Assembly: GCF_016613535.2 (NCBI RefSeq)
Contig: NZ_CP071518.1
Span: 2,108,001-2,172,000 of the forward strand
Direction: 5' to 3'
Length of the DNA: 64,000 nt
Source of the DNA: Lysobacter solisilvae
GTDB taxonomy: Bacteria > Pseudomonadota > Gammaproteobacteria > Xanthomonadales > Xanthomonadaceae
Positions 52,370 through 62,997 of this stretch are shown here, in pieces. Made by a program: the position numbers and the translations under genes. The first letter of the stretch is position 1; each line of letters opens with the position of its first letter. The notes below the pieces were generated by a model that worked only from the letters and a program-made list of their open reading frames with translations, had not been told where the DNA came from and ran no database searches.

Positions 52370-53683
52370 GTGAGCCGCCGCAGCGGCAGCGCCGACCTCC
52401 CCCTGCATGGCGGGCGGGTGCCGCGCTGGCTGGCCGATCGCATGACGCGCCTGGGCGCGGTGATGTGCGAGGCCATCGTCCACACCTACGGCCGCGACGA
52501 ACTGCTGCGCCGCCTGGCGCATCCGTTCTGGTTCCAGTCCTTCGGCGCCGTGATGGGCATGGACTGGCATTCCTCCGGCATCACCACCAGCGTGATTGGC
52601 GCGCTCAAGCGCGGCCTGGCGCCGCTGTCGGGCGAACTGGGCGTGCACGTGTGCGGCGGCCGCGGCCGGCATTCGCGGGCGACGCCGGCGGAACTGCACG
52701 CCATCGGCGAGCGGGTGGGCATCGACGGCGCTGCACTGGCGCAGGCCAGCCGGCTCGTCGCCAAGGTCGACAGCGCGGCCGTGCAGGACGGCTTCGACCT
52801 GTACCTGCATGGCTTCATCGTGACCGACGACGCGCGCTGGGTGGTGGTCCAGCAGGGCATGAACGGCGCACGCGGACAGGCGCGCCGCTACCACTGGCTT
52901 TCGGAGGACCTGCGCAGTTTCGTCGATGCGCCGCACGCGGCCATCGAAGGCCCGGGGCAGGGACGCATCGTCAACCTCGCCGACCGGCGAGCCCAGGACT
53001 CACGCACGGCACAAGTCGCGCTGCTGCGCGAGCTGGGCCCGCATGCCATCGCATGCGAAGCGGCGCGCATCGAGGGCCGCACGTCGATCGCCCGCCCCGA
53101 GCCCGACGCGCCGCAACTGGAATTGCTGCCGCACCTCACCATGCCCGATCACCACGACGTGCGCGACGGGGATGTCGTCGTGCGCCGGCTGCACGGCGCG
53201 CTGGCCGCGGCCGCTGAGTGCGGACCGCGCGACTTCGCCGAACTGCTGCAGGTGCCGGGCGTCGGGGCGCGCACCGTGCGCGCGCTGGCGATGGTGGCCG
53301 AGGTGATGCACGGCGCGCCGTGCCGCTTTAGCGACCCGGCCCGGTTCTCACTGGCGCACGGCGGCAAGGACCGCCACCCGTTCCCGGTGCCGACGCGGGT
53401 CTACGACCACACCATCGGCGTGCTCAAGACGGCGGTCCGCAACGCGAAGCTGGGCCGCGATGAGCAGCTGGCCGCGATCGCCCGCCTGGACGAACAGGCG
53501 CGCCGGCTCGAACGCACGGCGACCGGGCCCGGCGTGCAGGCCCTGATCGCGCAGGAGCGACGCGATTCGCACGCCCTGGGCGGCCGCAGCATCTTCGGCT
53601 GGGAGCCGCCGCCGGAGGCCGCGCCGTCCGATGCGATGCCGCCCGATGCGATTCCGGCGGACGCCTCGCGCAAGCTCGGCTGA
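52370..53683 (+). CDS. DUF763 domain protein with helix-hairpin-helix motif
   Basis: 437 residues from a GTG start. The N-terminus DLPLHGGRVPRWLADRMTRLG is the DUF763 opening, followed by MGMDWHSSGITTSVIGALKRGL and GRGRHSRATPAEL. Around residues 295-315, ELLQVPGVGARTVRALAMVAEV is a classic helix-hairpin-helix, and KDRHPFPVPTRVYDHTIGVLKTAV follows. DUF763 has no known biochemical role; the HhH motif suggests DNA binding. The NHEJ genes are 6-9 kb away with unrelated genes between, so a link is speculative. Confidence 0.88.
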   Translation: MSRRSGSADLPLHGGRVPRWLADRMTRLGAVMCEAIVHTYGRDELLRRLAHPFWFQSFGAVMGMDWHSSGITTSVIGALKRGLAPLSGELGVHVCGGRGRHSRATPAELHAIGERVGIDGAALAQASRLVAKVDSAAVQDGFDLYLHGFIVTDDARWVVVQQGMNGARGQARRYHWLSEDLRSFVDAPHAAIEGPGQGRIVNLADRRAQDSRTAQVALLRELGPHAIACEAARIEGRTSIARPEPDAPQLELLPHLTMPDHHDVRDGDVVVRRLHGALAAAAECGPRDFAELLQVPGVGARTVRALAMVAEVMHGAPCRFSDPARFSLAHGGKDRHPFPVPTRVYDHTIGVLKTAVRNAKLGRDEQLAAIARLDEQARRLERTATGPGVQALIAQERRDSHALGGRSIFGWEPPPEAAPSDAMPPDAIPADASRKLG

Positions 53684-53697
53684 CGCCAACGCGGATA

Positions 53698-53840
53698 GGG
53701 CGGGTCTTGACCCGCCATCGCCATGCTTGCGCACCGCGAGGCCGTCGAATCCGAATGACCTGGAGCGGCGGGTCAAGACCCGCCCTATGCACCTGCAGTC
53801 GAATCCGAATGATCTGGAGCGGCGGGTCTCGACCCGCCAT
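53698..53840. repeat. Cluster of three REP-like palindromes
   Basis: GGGCGGGTCTTGACCCGCC at 53698-53716, its inverse at 53767-53785 and a GGCGGGTCTCGACCCGCC copy at 53823-53840. A TCGAATCCGAATGA(C/T)CTGGAGC segment recurs between them. They lie between the converging DUF763 and ABC permease genes. Two more copies are at 41841-41859 and 42015-42033. Confidence 0.88.
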
Positions 53841-53852
53841 CGCCGTCCCGTT

Positions 53853-56428
53853 TCAGCCCTGCAGTTCGCGCAGCGTCACGCTGGGTGGCGCGTCGAGCAC
53901 GCGGCGCGTGGCGAACAGGCCTGCCGCCAGCGCGGCGCACATGCCCAGCCCGCCGCCGACCGCGGCCAGCGTCCAGTTCGCGGTCCACGGCAGGTCGAAG
54001 ACCTGCTTGGCAACGACGCCGGACAGGATCGAGGCCGCGATCGCCGCCACCAGTCCCGACAGCAGGCCGATCGCCGCGAATTCGGAGGCCTGCGCCATCC
54101 GCAGCTGGCGGCGGCTGCCGCCGAGCACGCGCATCACGCCGCCCTCGAGCAGGCGTTCGTCCTGGCTGGCGCTGATCGCGGCCATCAGCACGAGCAGGCC
54201 GGCGGCGAAGGAGAACCAGAACACCACCTGCACGACGGTCGACACCTGGTCGCCGGTCGCGCGCACCTGCTGCAGCACCGCTTCCACGTCGATCACCGAC
54301 AGGTTCGGGTAGCGCGCCACCAGCTCCGCGGTGAAGCGCGGGCGCGAGGCCGGCACGCTGACCGCCGTGATGTGGCTGGCGGGCAGGCCATCCAGCGTGC
54401 CGGGCGAAGCGACCACGAAGAAGTTGGGCCGGAAGCTTTCCCAGTCGACGCTGCGCAGGCTGGTGATGGGTGCTTCCACGCGGCGGCCGGCGACGTCGAA
54501 GGCGATGCGGTCGCCGACCTTCCAGTCCAGCGACTCGGCGAAGTCCTCCTCCACCGAGAACTGCGGCGCGGGGTGGGCCTGGCCCTGCCAGAACTTGCCT
54601 GCAACGATGCGGTTGTCCGCGCGCACGGCGGCGACCGTGGACAGGTTGAACTCGCGCTCGCGCCGGCGCTGCGCACGCACCTGGTCGGCGTCATCGCCCT
54701 CACCGGCGGACGCGGGAGCCCCTGCAGCATCGGCCGGCGCCAGCGTGCGCCCGTTATGCGCCACCAGGCGCGCGCGCACCATCGGGAACAGGGTCGGCGG
54801 AGCCACGCCCTGCGCGCGGATGAATTCGCGCACGCCGTCCACCTGGTCGGTCTGCACGTTGATGATGAAACGGTTGGGCGCGTCCTTGGCCAGCGACAGC
54901 TGCCAGCGGTCGAGCAGGTCGGTGCGCACGAAGGTCAGCAGCAGCAAGGCCATCAGGCCCAGGCCCAGCGCGGACACCTGCGCGATGCTCGTGGCCGCGC
55001 GACGGCTGACGTTGGCCAGGCCGTAGCGCAGGCTGCCGCGCAGGCGCGGCCGCAGGTGGCGCACGAGCAGGATCAGCAGCCACGCCAGCAGGCCGAGCAC
55101 CGCCAGCGTCGCGCCGATGCCGACCAGCATCGCGGTGGCCAGCGTCGCCGAACCCGCCTTCCACCACAGCAGCGCGGCCAGGCCCGCGATGCCGGCGATG
55201 GCCACCGCCCACGCGCTGGGCTCGGTGGCATCCAGGTCGCGACGCAGCACGCGCAGCGCCGACACGCGGCGCAGCGCGAGCACCGGCGGGGCGCCGAAGG
55301 CCAGCAGCACGACCATCCCCACGCCCAGGCCCTGCAGCGCCGGCATCCAGCCCGCGGGCGGAATGGACAGCTTGAGCACGCCGCCCAGCCAGCCGCCGAT
55401 CGCCCATTGCAAGGCGAACGCGATCGCCACCCCCAGTGCGCTGGCCAGCAGGCCCAGCAGCAGCATCTCGCCGACGTGGATCGCCACCAGCGTGCGCTGG
55501 CTGGCGCCCAGGCAGCGCATCACCGCCGCGCCCGACAAGTGCCGCGCGCTGTGGCGCCGCGCCGCCATGGCCACGGCCACCGCCGCCAGCACGACCGACA
55601 CCAGCGCGGCCAGGCCGAGGAAGCGCCCGGCCCGGTCCAGCGCCGAGCGGATTTCGGGTCGCGCCTGGCCGATGGTTTCCAGGCGCTGGCCGCGGCCGAG
55701 ATTGTCGCGGGCGATCTTCGTGAATTTCTCCACCGCGCCCGCGTCGCCGGCGACGACCAGGCGATAGCCCAGCCGGCTGCCTTCCTGCACCAGGCCCGTG
55801 GCCGGCAGGTCGGCGAGGTTGATGAACACCTTCGGCGCGACGTTGAAGTAATCCATCGACGCATCGGGTTCCTGCGTCACCAAACCGACCAGGCGCAGTT
55901 TCAATTCGCCCACGTGCACGCTGTCGCCCAGGCGCGCGCCGAGCGTGTCGGCGCCGGCGCGGCTGAGCCAGGCGGTGCCCGCCACGGGCACCTGCGCGAG
56001 CGTGCGCTCGGCATCGTCGACGCCGCGCACGCGGAAGGTGCCGCGCAGCGGGAAGCCCGCGCCCAGCGCGCGCACGTCGCCCAGGCGCAGGTTGGCGGTG
56101 TTGCCATCGCCGACGCGGATCATGCTGGTGAGTTCGACCGTGTCGGCCACGCGCAGGCCGCCGCTCCGCGCGGCGTCGCGCGCCGCGCCTTCGATCGGGC
56201 GGTCGCCGCGCAGCACCGCATCGCCGCCGAGCAGGCGGTTGGCTTCCATCGTCAGCGCGCGCGCGGCGCGATCGGTGACGAAACCCACCGCGGTGACCGC
56301 CACCACCGCCAGCACCAGGGCGGCGAGCAGGATGCGGATGTCGCCGGACTTGAGGTCGCGACGCAGCTGGCGCCATGCCAGCCCGGCGGCCGCACGCAGG
56401 CTGCCGCTCCCGCGCGGGGACGCGGCGC

Positions 56429-56432
<4 letters not shown>
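53853..56432 (-). CDS. FtsX-like ABC transporter permease (YbbP family)
   Basis: 859 residues. An N-terminal helix (RILLAALVLAVVAVTAVGFV), a long periplasmic MacB-like domain (about 55-260), four central helices with FtsX signature, a second periplasmic domain (about 540-720) and four C-terminal helices including FWFSFAAGLLVLMAAISASQDERLLEGGVMRVLGGS. Two FtsX domains in one chain are typical of YbbP. It overlaps the ATPase gene by 4 nt. In E. coli the ybbA-ybbP pair is divergent from tesA, as here. Probably exports or extracts lipids or lipoproteins; substrate unknown. Confidence 0.93.
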
Positions 56433-57157
<725 letters not shown>

Positions 57158-57440
57158 CGGCAATGTCCATCAGAGCGTGATGGCCCACGACGTGGGCCGG
57201 AAAGCGGCAGCAAGCGGGAAGCAGGGCAGTCAGCCCGGCAGGCGGCGAAGGCGCGCAGACGGCAATCCCGCCGCATGCCCGTGTTGCCCACCCATGCACT
57301 GCGTCCCGATGCACTGTGTCCCGCGCATCAGAACAGTACCTGCGGGCGCGGGCAACGCGTTCAAGCCATCCCCTGCCGTGGTGCCCAGTGACGACCGGCA
57401 GGGTTTCCAATGACGAGCATCCCTGTGCGATAAGGCTGCC

Positions 57441-58121
57441 ATGAATTCCTTGCTTCCTGCCGCGGCCGCCGGCCGCATGCTCCGCGCCGCGCGCCTGCTG
57501 GCCGCATTCATGCTGGTGCTGCCCGCGCTGGGGCAGGCCGCGCCGATCCCCGCCACGGTGCAGCCGCAGGCGCCACCGACCGTGCTCGTGTTCGGCGACT
57601 CGCTGTCGGCGGCGTACAACCTGGAGGCCGCGCAGGGCTGGGTCGCGCTGACCGAACAGCGCATCGCGCAGGCCCATCCCGGCTGGCGCGTGGTCAATGC
57701 GAGCATCAGCGGCGAGACCACCGCCGGCGGCGCGTCGCGCATCGTGGCTGAAGTCGCCCGCGTGCGGCCCAGCGTGGTGATCATCGAACTGGGCGCCAAC
57801 GACGGCCTGCGCGGCCTGCCGCTGCCGGACACCCGGCGCAACCTGGCGCGCATGATCGGCGCCGCGCAGGGCGTGGGCGCGAAGGTGCTGCTGGTGGGCA
57901 TGCGCCTGCCGCCCAATTACGGCGCCGCCTACACCCGCGGTTTCGAGCGCAATTTCCACGAACTGGCCGCGCTGTTCGAGACGGCGTTCGTCCCGTTCCT
58001 GCTCGAGCCGATCGCACGCGACCGCAGCCGCTTCCAGTCCGACAACCTGCATCCCACCGCGCAGGCGCAGCCTGCGCTGCGTGACCATGTGTGGCCGGTG
58101 CTGGAAGAACTGCTGGACTGA
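57441..58121 (+). CDS. tesA: TesA-like SGNH arylesterase/lysophospholipase
   Basis: 226 residues with a signal peptide (about residues 1-34, cleavage near GQAAP). SGNH blocks: GDSLSAAYNL (Ser), NASISGETTAGGAS (Gly), IELGANDGLRGLP (Asn) and DNLHPTAQAQ (Asp-His). Acts in the periplasm on acyl-CoA, lysophospholipid or aryl esters. Divergent from the ybbA-like gene across 283 bp in which only a short duplicated word (ATGCACTGYGTCCCG near 57295 and 57309) was noticed. Confidence 0.93.
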   Translation: MNSLLPAAAAGRMLRAARLLAAFMLVLPALGQAAPIPATVQPQAPPTVLVFGDSLSAAYNLEAAQGWVALTEQRIAQAHPGWRVVNASISGETTAGGASRIVAEVARVRPSVVIIELGANDGLRGLPLPDTRRNLARMIGAAQGVGAKVLLVGMRLPPNYGAAYTRGFERNFHELAALFETAFVPFLLEPIARDRSRFQSDNLHPTAQAQPALRDHVWPVLEELLD

Positions 58122-58214
58122 CGGGCCGCCGCGGCCGCGGGACACCGGCCCGCTCGCGCGCATCGATGCGGCGGGCGCACACTATCGGCTTGCCCGTTTC
58201 TGGAATCCGAGTCC

Positions 58215-58670
58215 ATGCCTGACTTGCCCGCCTGGTTCGCGTCCGCCTGGATCGCGTCCACCTTGCTCGCAGGCCTGGCCGGAGGCGTGCTGATCGGCCT
58301 GGCGGCCGCGCTGCTCCTGCTGGGACTGGGTCGCATCGCCGGCATCAGCGGAATCCTCGGCGGACTGCTGAGCCGTAGCGGCGACCGCGCCTGGCGTGCG
58401 GCCTTCCTGGCCGGCCTGATGGGCGCCGGCGCGCTGACGATGCACCTGCTCGGCCAGGCCACGCCGTCGCCGGCCAGCCCGCCGATGCTGCTGCTCGCCG
58501 GGGTGCTGGTCGGCTATGGCACCAGCCTGGGCAATGGCTGCACCAGCGGCCACGGCGTGTGCGGCCTGGGCCGGCTGTCGAAGCGCTCGTTCGTCGCCGT
58601 GCTCGTGTTCATGGGGACGGCGTTCCTCACCGTCTTCGTCACCCGGCACGCGCTGGGCGGTGCGCCATGA
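58215..58670 (+). CDS. YeeE/YedE family sulfur-compound transporter, first half
   Basis: 151 residues, four hydrophobic segments. The conserved pore motif [26 protein letters not shown] contains the two cysteines typical of the family, which in YeeE relay thiosulfate. The second half is encoded by the next gene, overlapping by ATGA. Such half-size pairs (PmpAB-like) are common in proteobacteria with sulfur or thiol stress functions. Confidence 0.9.
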   Translation: MPDLPAWFASAWIASTLLAGLAGGVLIGLAAALLLLGLGRIAGISGILGGLLSRSGDRAWRAAFLAGLMGAGALTMHLLGQATPSPASPPMLLLAGVLVGYGTSLGNGCTSGHGVCGLGRLSKRSFVAVLVFMGTAFLTVFVTRHALGGAP

Positions 58671-59122
58671 GGCAGCTCGTCATCGCGGCGACGGCGGGCG
58701 CGCTGTTCGGCGTGGGGCTGGCGGTCTCGCGCATGACCGACCCCACCGTCGTGCTGGGCTTCCTCGACCTGGCCGGTGCGTTCGACGCCACGCTGCTGTT
58801 CGTGTTCGCCGGCGCGGTGTGCGTCACCGTGCTGGCGTTCCGCGGGATCCTGCGTCGTCCGCGTCCCGTGTTCGCCGGCAGCTTCCAGGTGCCCACGTAC
58901 CAGGCGATCGACCGCCCGCTGCTGGCGGGCGCCGCGCTGTTCGGCATCGGCTGGGGCCTGGCGGGCTATTGTCCCGGTCCGGCGCTGGTCTCGCTCGCCG
59001 CCGGCATCGACTCGGCGATCGTGTTCGGCGTGGCGATGCTGGCCGGGATCGTGCTGCACCGGGTCACCTCGGGCGGCCGACGCGCGCGACGCGTGGGTTC
59101 GGCGCGCGAGGCTTCGCGCTGA
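58667..59122 (+). CDS. YeeE/YedE family sulfur-compound transporter, second half
   Basis: 151 residues, four hydrophobic segments. [42 protein letters not shown] and the [17 protein letters not shown] motif with its single Cys define the partner half (DUF6691-type). Start overlaps the first half's stop. The gene converges on the histidine kinase, with an 83-bp spacer containing nothing notable. Confidence 0.9.
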   Translation: MRQLVIAATAGALFGVGLAVSRMTDPTVVLGFLDLAGAFDATLLFVFAGAVCVTVLAFRGILRRPRPVFAGSFQVPTYQAIDRPLLAGAALFGIGWGLAGYCPGPALVSLAAGIDSAIVFGVAMLAGIVLHRVTSGGRRARRVGSAREASR

Positions 59123-59205
59123 AAAAAGCGCAGCACTCAGGCCGGGGCAGGATTGCAGGGCAGGATTGACGGGCGCGGACGTCGGCCCGTCCCCGCCCAT
59201 CGCGC

Positions 59206-60837
59206 CTACACCGCGCGCGCCAGCGCATCCTCCGAGCGCAGGTCCTCGAGCAACTCGCACAGTCGCGGCAGGTCCACCGGCTTGCGGAAGTGGTGGTCGA
59301 AGCCGGCGGCGCGTCCGCGCTGCCGGTCCTGCAGGCGGCTCCAGCCGGTGATGGCGATCAGCACGATGCCCGCATGCGCGGGATCGTGCCGCAGGCGGCG
59401 GGCAACCTCGTAGCCGTCCAGGCCGGGCATGCCGATGTCCAGCAGCACGGCGTGGGGGCGGAAGACCTCGGTCTGCTCGAGGGCTTCGGCGCCGTCGTGC
59501 GCGATGCACAGTTCCAGCCCGCGCATGCGCAGCACCATGGCCAGCGAGGTCGCTGCGTCCGTGTTGTCGTCCACGACGAGTACCCGGTACGGCATGGCCG
59601 ACTCGCCTGCGGATGCTGTCTCGGTCTCCGCGAACGGGAGCGACGACGGCTCCGGCGCGCAGGGCGGTGCGGTGGCCGCGCGCACCTGCGCCAGCGGCAG
59701 GCGCACCTGGAAAGTGGCCCCTGTGTCCTTGCCTGCGCTGGTGGCGGTCACCGTGCCGCCATGCAGCTGGACGAGCGTGCGCACGAGCGCCAGGCCGATG
59801 CCCAGTCCTTCGTGCATGCGGTCCGAGTCGCCCTGGCCCTCGACGAACAGGTCGAACACGTGCGGCAGGTCCGCGCTGGAGATGCCGATGCCATCATCGA
59901 CCACTTCGACCACGGCCGTGTCGGCCTCGCGGTGCGCGCGGACCGTGATGTTGCCGCGCGGCCGGCCGTACTTGACGGCGTTGTTGAGCAGGTTGCCGAA
60001 CACCTGCGCGATCCGCACCGGGTCGGCGTCGACCATCAGGCCGTGCTCGCACACGTCCAGGCTGATGCTGTACTGCTGGCCCTCGATGGCCGGGCGGTTG
60101 AGCTCGATGGCAGCGTGCACCGCCTCGCACAGGTCCAGTGGTTCGCGGTGCAGGGTGATCATGCCGCGCGACAGGCGCGAGGCTTCCAGCAGGTCGTCGA
60201 CCAGCCGCACCATGTGGTCCACCTGGCGGCCCATCATCGCGCGCATCTCCTGGCGCAGTTCGACGTCGGTGTCGTCCACCGCCAGCACATGCAGGGCGTT
60301 GCGGATCGGGGCGAGCGGGTTGCGCAGTTCGTGCGCCAGCATCGCCAGGAACTCGTCCTTGCGCCGCGCCGCGATCATCTCGCCGTCGCGCGCGGTCTCC
60401 AGTTCCTGCAGGTGGGTCTGGATCTCGTACTGGCGGTTGCGCGCGCGCAGGGCGCTGTGCAGCGTGCTCACCAGCGCGGTCACGCGCAGCGGACGTTCCA
60501 GCAGGGTGACATTTCCCAGCATCGCCACGGCGTCGCCCACGTCCAGCGAGTTGGCCCCGCCACGGGTCAGCAGCACCACCGGCAGGTCCGACCAGCGCGG
60601 CTGGGTCTCGATGTAGCGGGCCAGCAGGCCCTGGGTGCCTTCGCCCAGGCATTCCTCGGCGACCAGCAGCGCGCCCGCGCCGCAGGTCAGTTCCCGCAGC
60701 AGGTCCAGGCCGTCCGCGCACACGCACGCGGCGATGCCGCTGCGCTCGAGCAGTTCCAGGGTGATGTCGACGTCGCGCGAAGTCGGCAGGAGCAGCAGGA
60801 CCCGTCGGCGCAGCCCCTGCGACGCAATCCCATTCAT
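59206..60837 (-). CDS. Hybrid histidine kinase/response regulator
   Basis: 543 residues, soluble. An N-terminal pseudo-receiver (about 10-130) lacks the phosphoacceptor Asp (LLVAEECLGEG at its place). HisKA follows with H169 in AMLAHELRNPLAP, HATPase_c with N-box FGNLLNNAVKYG and G-boxes DDGIGI and GLGIGLALV, then a C-terminal receiver with D467 in LLDIGMPGLDGYEV. Coupled by ATGA to the KaiC-like gene upstream, so KaiC may be its input or modulator. No DNA-binding output domain. Confidence 0.93.
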   Translation of the reverse strand: MNGIASQGLRRRVLLLLPTSRDVDITLELLERSGIAACVCADGLDLLRELTCGAGALLVAEECLGEGTQGLLARYIETQPRWSDLPVVLLTRGGANSLDVGDAVAMLGNVTLLERPLRVTALVSTLHSALRARNRQYEIQTHLQELETARDGEMIAARRKDEFLAMLAHELRNPLAPIRNALHVLAVDDTDVELRQEMRAMMGRQVDHMVRLVDDLLEASRLSRGMITLHREPLDLCEAVHAAIELNRPAIEGQQYSISLDVCEHGLMVDADPVRIAQVFGNLLNNAVKYGRPRGNITVRAHREADTAVVEVVDDGIGISSADLPHVFDLFVEGQGDSDRMHEGLGIGLALVRTLVQLHGGTVTATSAGKDTGATFQVRLPLAQVRAATAPPCAPEPSSLPFAETETASAGESAMPYRVLVVDDNTDAATSLAMVLRMRGLELCIAHDGAEALEQTEVFRPHAVLLDIGMPGLDGYEVARRLRHDPAHAGIVLIAITGWSRLQDRQRGRAAGFDHHFRKPVDLPRLCELLEDLRSEDALARAV

Positions 60838-62318
60838 TGCTGCGGGCCGCGGGTGGCGTCCAGGGCATGTGGCACCCCGGTGAGCACGCCGCGGAAGCTG
60901 CGCAGGGGTTGGCCGATCCGCAGGCCGGTGTCGGTGATCGACATCTCGCGGATCGTGCGCTCGTGCGGGCCGGTGCGCTTCTTCAGTACCGAGATCGCCT
61001 GGCGGACCTCGCCGTCGGCTTCGAAGTAGCGCAGCAGCACCACGGTGTCGGCCAGGTAGCTCACATCCAGCGTGCTGGACATCTGCCCGATCAGCCCCTG
61101 CTGGGAATTGATCAGCAGCGTGACCACGCCCAGCTGCGACAGGTAGGCCAGCAGCTCGTGCATCTGCACCAGCACGTAGCTTTCCTCCAGCATCGCGTTC
61201 AGATACCCGCTGAGGCTGTCGATCACGATCAGGCGCGCGTCGTGCAGTTCCACCGCGTCCCGGATGCTCTGGATGAACTGGCCGGGCGACAGCTCGCCCG
61301 GGTCGATGGGCTGCACGGCGATCAGGCCCTCCTGGATGCGCTTTTCCAGTTCGAAGCCCATCCCGTGCGAACGCGTGACCAGCGTCCGCGCGCCCTCGTC
61401 GAACAGGAACATCGCCGAGCGCTCGCCGCGCGCCGCGGCATTCATCACGAAGTGCGTGGCCAGCGAGGACTTGCCGGTACCCGCCGCACCGATCAGCAGG
61501 GTGCTGGTGCCGCGCTGCAGCCCGCCGCCGAGCAGCAGGTCGAGTTCGGGCAGGCCGCTCTCGATCTGTTCGTTGGCGCCGTCCCGCCGGAAATAGGCCG
61601 CGACCAGGCGCGGGAACACCTGCACGCCACCGGTGGCGATGATGTAGTCATGGTTGCCGGTGCGGAACGCGCGACCGCGCATCTTGGTCACGCGCAGCCG
61701 GCGGCGGTCGCCGCCGAACTCCGGGCGCAGCTGGTTGAGCTCGATCACGCCGTGCACGATGGTGTGCACGTGCAGGCCCTGGTCGGCGACCTGGCTGCTC
61801 TCGTCGAGCAGCACCACCGTGGTGCCCTTGCCGGCGAAGTACTGCTTGAACGCCAGCACCTGCCGGCGGAAGCGCAGCGGCGAGCCGGCCAGCAGGCGGA
61901 TCTCGGCGAGGGAATCGATCACCACCCGCTGCGGCTTGAGCCGCTCGACCTGCTGCAGGATGCGCTGCGTGGTTTCGGCCAGCTCCACCTCGGAGGGGTG
62001 GAACATCGTGTACTGGGTTTCAGGATCGAGCTGGTCGCCCAGGGGGAACAGTTCGTGCACGTGCACGCCTGCCAGGTTCCAGCCGTGCGACGCGGCGACC
62101 TCGTTGAGCTCGACCTGCGTTTCCGACAGGGTCACGTAGAGCACGGTCTCCCCGTGCGCGACGCCATCGAGCAGGAACTGCAGGGCCATCGTGGTCTTGC
62201 CAGAGCCCGGCACGCCCTCGATCAGGTACAACCGGTGCGCGGTCAGGCCGCCGTCGAGCACGGAGTCGAGCCCGGATACCCCGGTCCGCACCAGGTTGTC
62301 GTCTTGCTGCAGGTTCAT
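60834..62318 (-). CDS. KaiC-like two-domain RecA-fold ATPase
   Basis: 494 residues with two tandem KaiC domains. CI has Walker A GVPGSGKTT (35-43) and Walker B VVIDSLAEIR; CII has GAAGTGKSS (277-285) and IVIDSLSGYLNAM. The region matching the cyanobacterial autophosphorylation loop reads DVSYLADTVVLLRYFE (418-433), so a Ser is kept at S420 but the neighbouring Thr is Tyr. No kaiA or kaiB is in the window. KaiC-kinase pairs in other proteobacteria are linked to stress or light responses. Start at 62318; the longer upstream frame is Arg/Pro-rich and not conserved-looking. Confidence 0.93.
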   Translation of the reverse strand: MNLQQDDNLVRTGVSGLDSVLDGGLTAHRLYLIEGVPGSGKTTMALQFLLDGVAHGETVLYVTLSETQVELNEVAASHGWNLAGVHVHELFPLGDQLDPETQYTMFHPSEVELAETTQRILQQVERLKPQRVVIDSLAEIRLLAGSPLRFRRQVLAFKQYFAGKGTTVVLLDESSQVADQGLHVHTIVHGVIELNQLRPEFGGDRRRLRVTKMRGRAFRTGNHDYIIATGGVQVFPRLVAAYFRRDGANEQIESGLPELDLLLGGGLQRGTSTLLIGAAGTGKSSLATHFVMNAAARGERSAMFLFDEGARTLVTRSHGMGFELEKRIQEGLIAVQPIDPGELSPGQFIQSIRDAVELHDARLIVIDSLSGYLNAMLEESYVLVQMHELLAYLSQLGVVTLLINSQQGLIGQMSSTLDVSYLADTVVLLRYFEADGEVRQAISVLKKRTGPHERTIREMSITDTGLRIGQPLRSFRGVLTGVPHALDATRGPQQ

Positions 62319-62522
62319 GAAAGGGGGGTCCCCGGGTGGCAGGCGCGCGTATTTGCGTATTTCAGCGAAGCGGCTGTCAACGTCCCGTCGTCGTGGGGGC
62401 CCCGCTGTCGCGGCCCCCGCGCCCGCGGGGGAAGGAAGAAACAGCCGGGATGGTGCGCGCGCGCCGGGGGAAGCGGCGAATCGCTGCCGGCTGCGCCGCC
62501 GGCCCATCCCGACCCTCGAACT

Positions 62523-62942
62523 TCAGCCGTCCGCGGTCGAGGCCCGGGCGGCGGCGTGGGCCACGGTGGCCTCCTTGCAGCCGATGGTCATCACGCGGGC
62601 GTCATGGCTCACGCACAGCTCGAAAGCCGCGGTCATGCCGACCACGTCGCGGCTGGTGCCCGCCGGCAGGGCGAAGCGCTCGGCCGGCAAGGGGGCGCAG
62701 GCCGGGGGCCGGGAGGCCGGCGAGGGATCGACCGAGGTGCATTCGCGGGGGAAGACCGTGTAGTGGCACTGGCCGCTGGCGCTGCGCACGCACTCGAAGT
62801 GGACGATGCCCGACTGCACGCGGGCCTTGCCGTAGACGATGTCCTCGCCGTCGACGGTGGCGCGGGTAGCGAACGTGGTGGCGCCGCCGTCGCAGCCGAT
62901 CAGGGACAGCAGGAAGTACAGCGTGGCGAACAGGTTGCGCAT
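62523..62942 (-). CDS. Hypothetical lipoprotein
   Basis: 139 residues. Lipoprotein signal MRNLFATLYFLLSLIGC with lipobox LIGC. Mature part: ATRATVDGEDIVYGKARVQSGIVHFECVRSASGQCHYTVFPREC, with about five cysteines, suggesting disulfides, then LPAGTSRDVVGMTAAFELCVSHDARVMTIGC. No known family. It lies 55 bp downstream of the LytTR regulator in the same direction and may be its target or a passenger. Confidence 0.72.
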   Translation of the reverse strand: MRNLFATLYFLLSLIGCDGGATTFATRATVDGEDIVYGKARVQSGIVHFECVRSASGQCHYTVFPRECTSVDPSPASRPPACAPLPAERFALPAGTSRDVVGMTAAFELCVSHDARVMTIGCKEATVAHAAARASTADG

Positions 62943-62997
62943 GGCTCTTTCCCGGGCAGGGGGGATGGGACAGGGCGGTCCGCGGGCGGCGCGGGCG

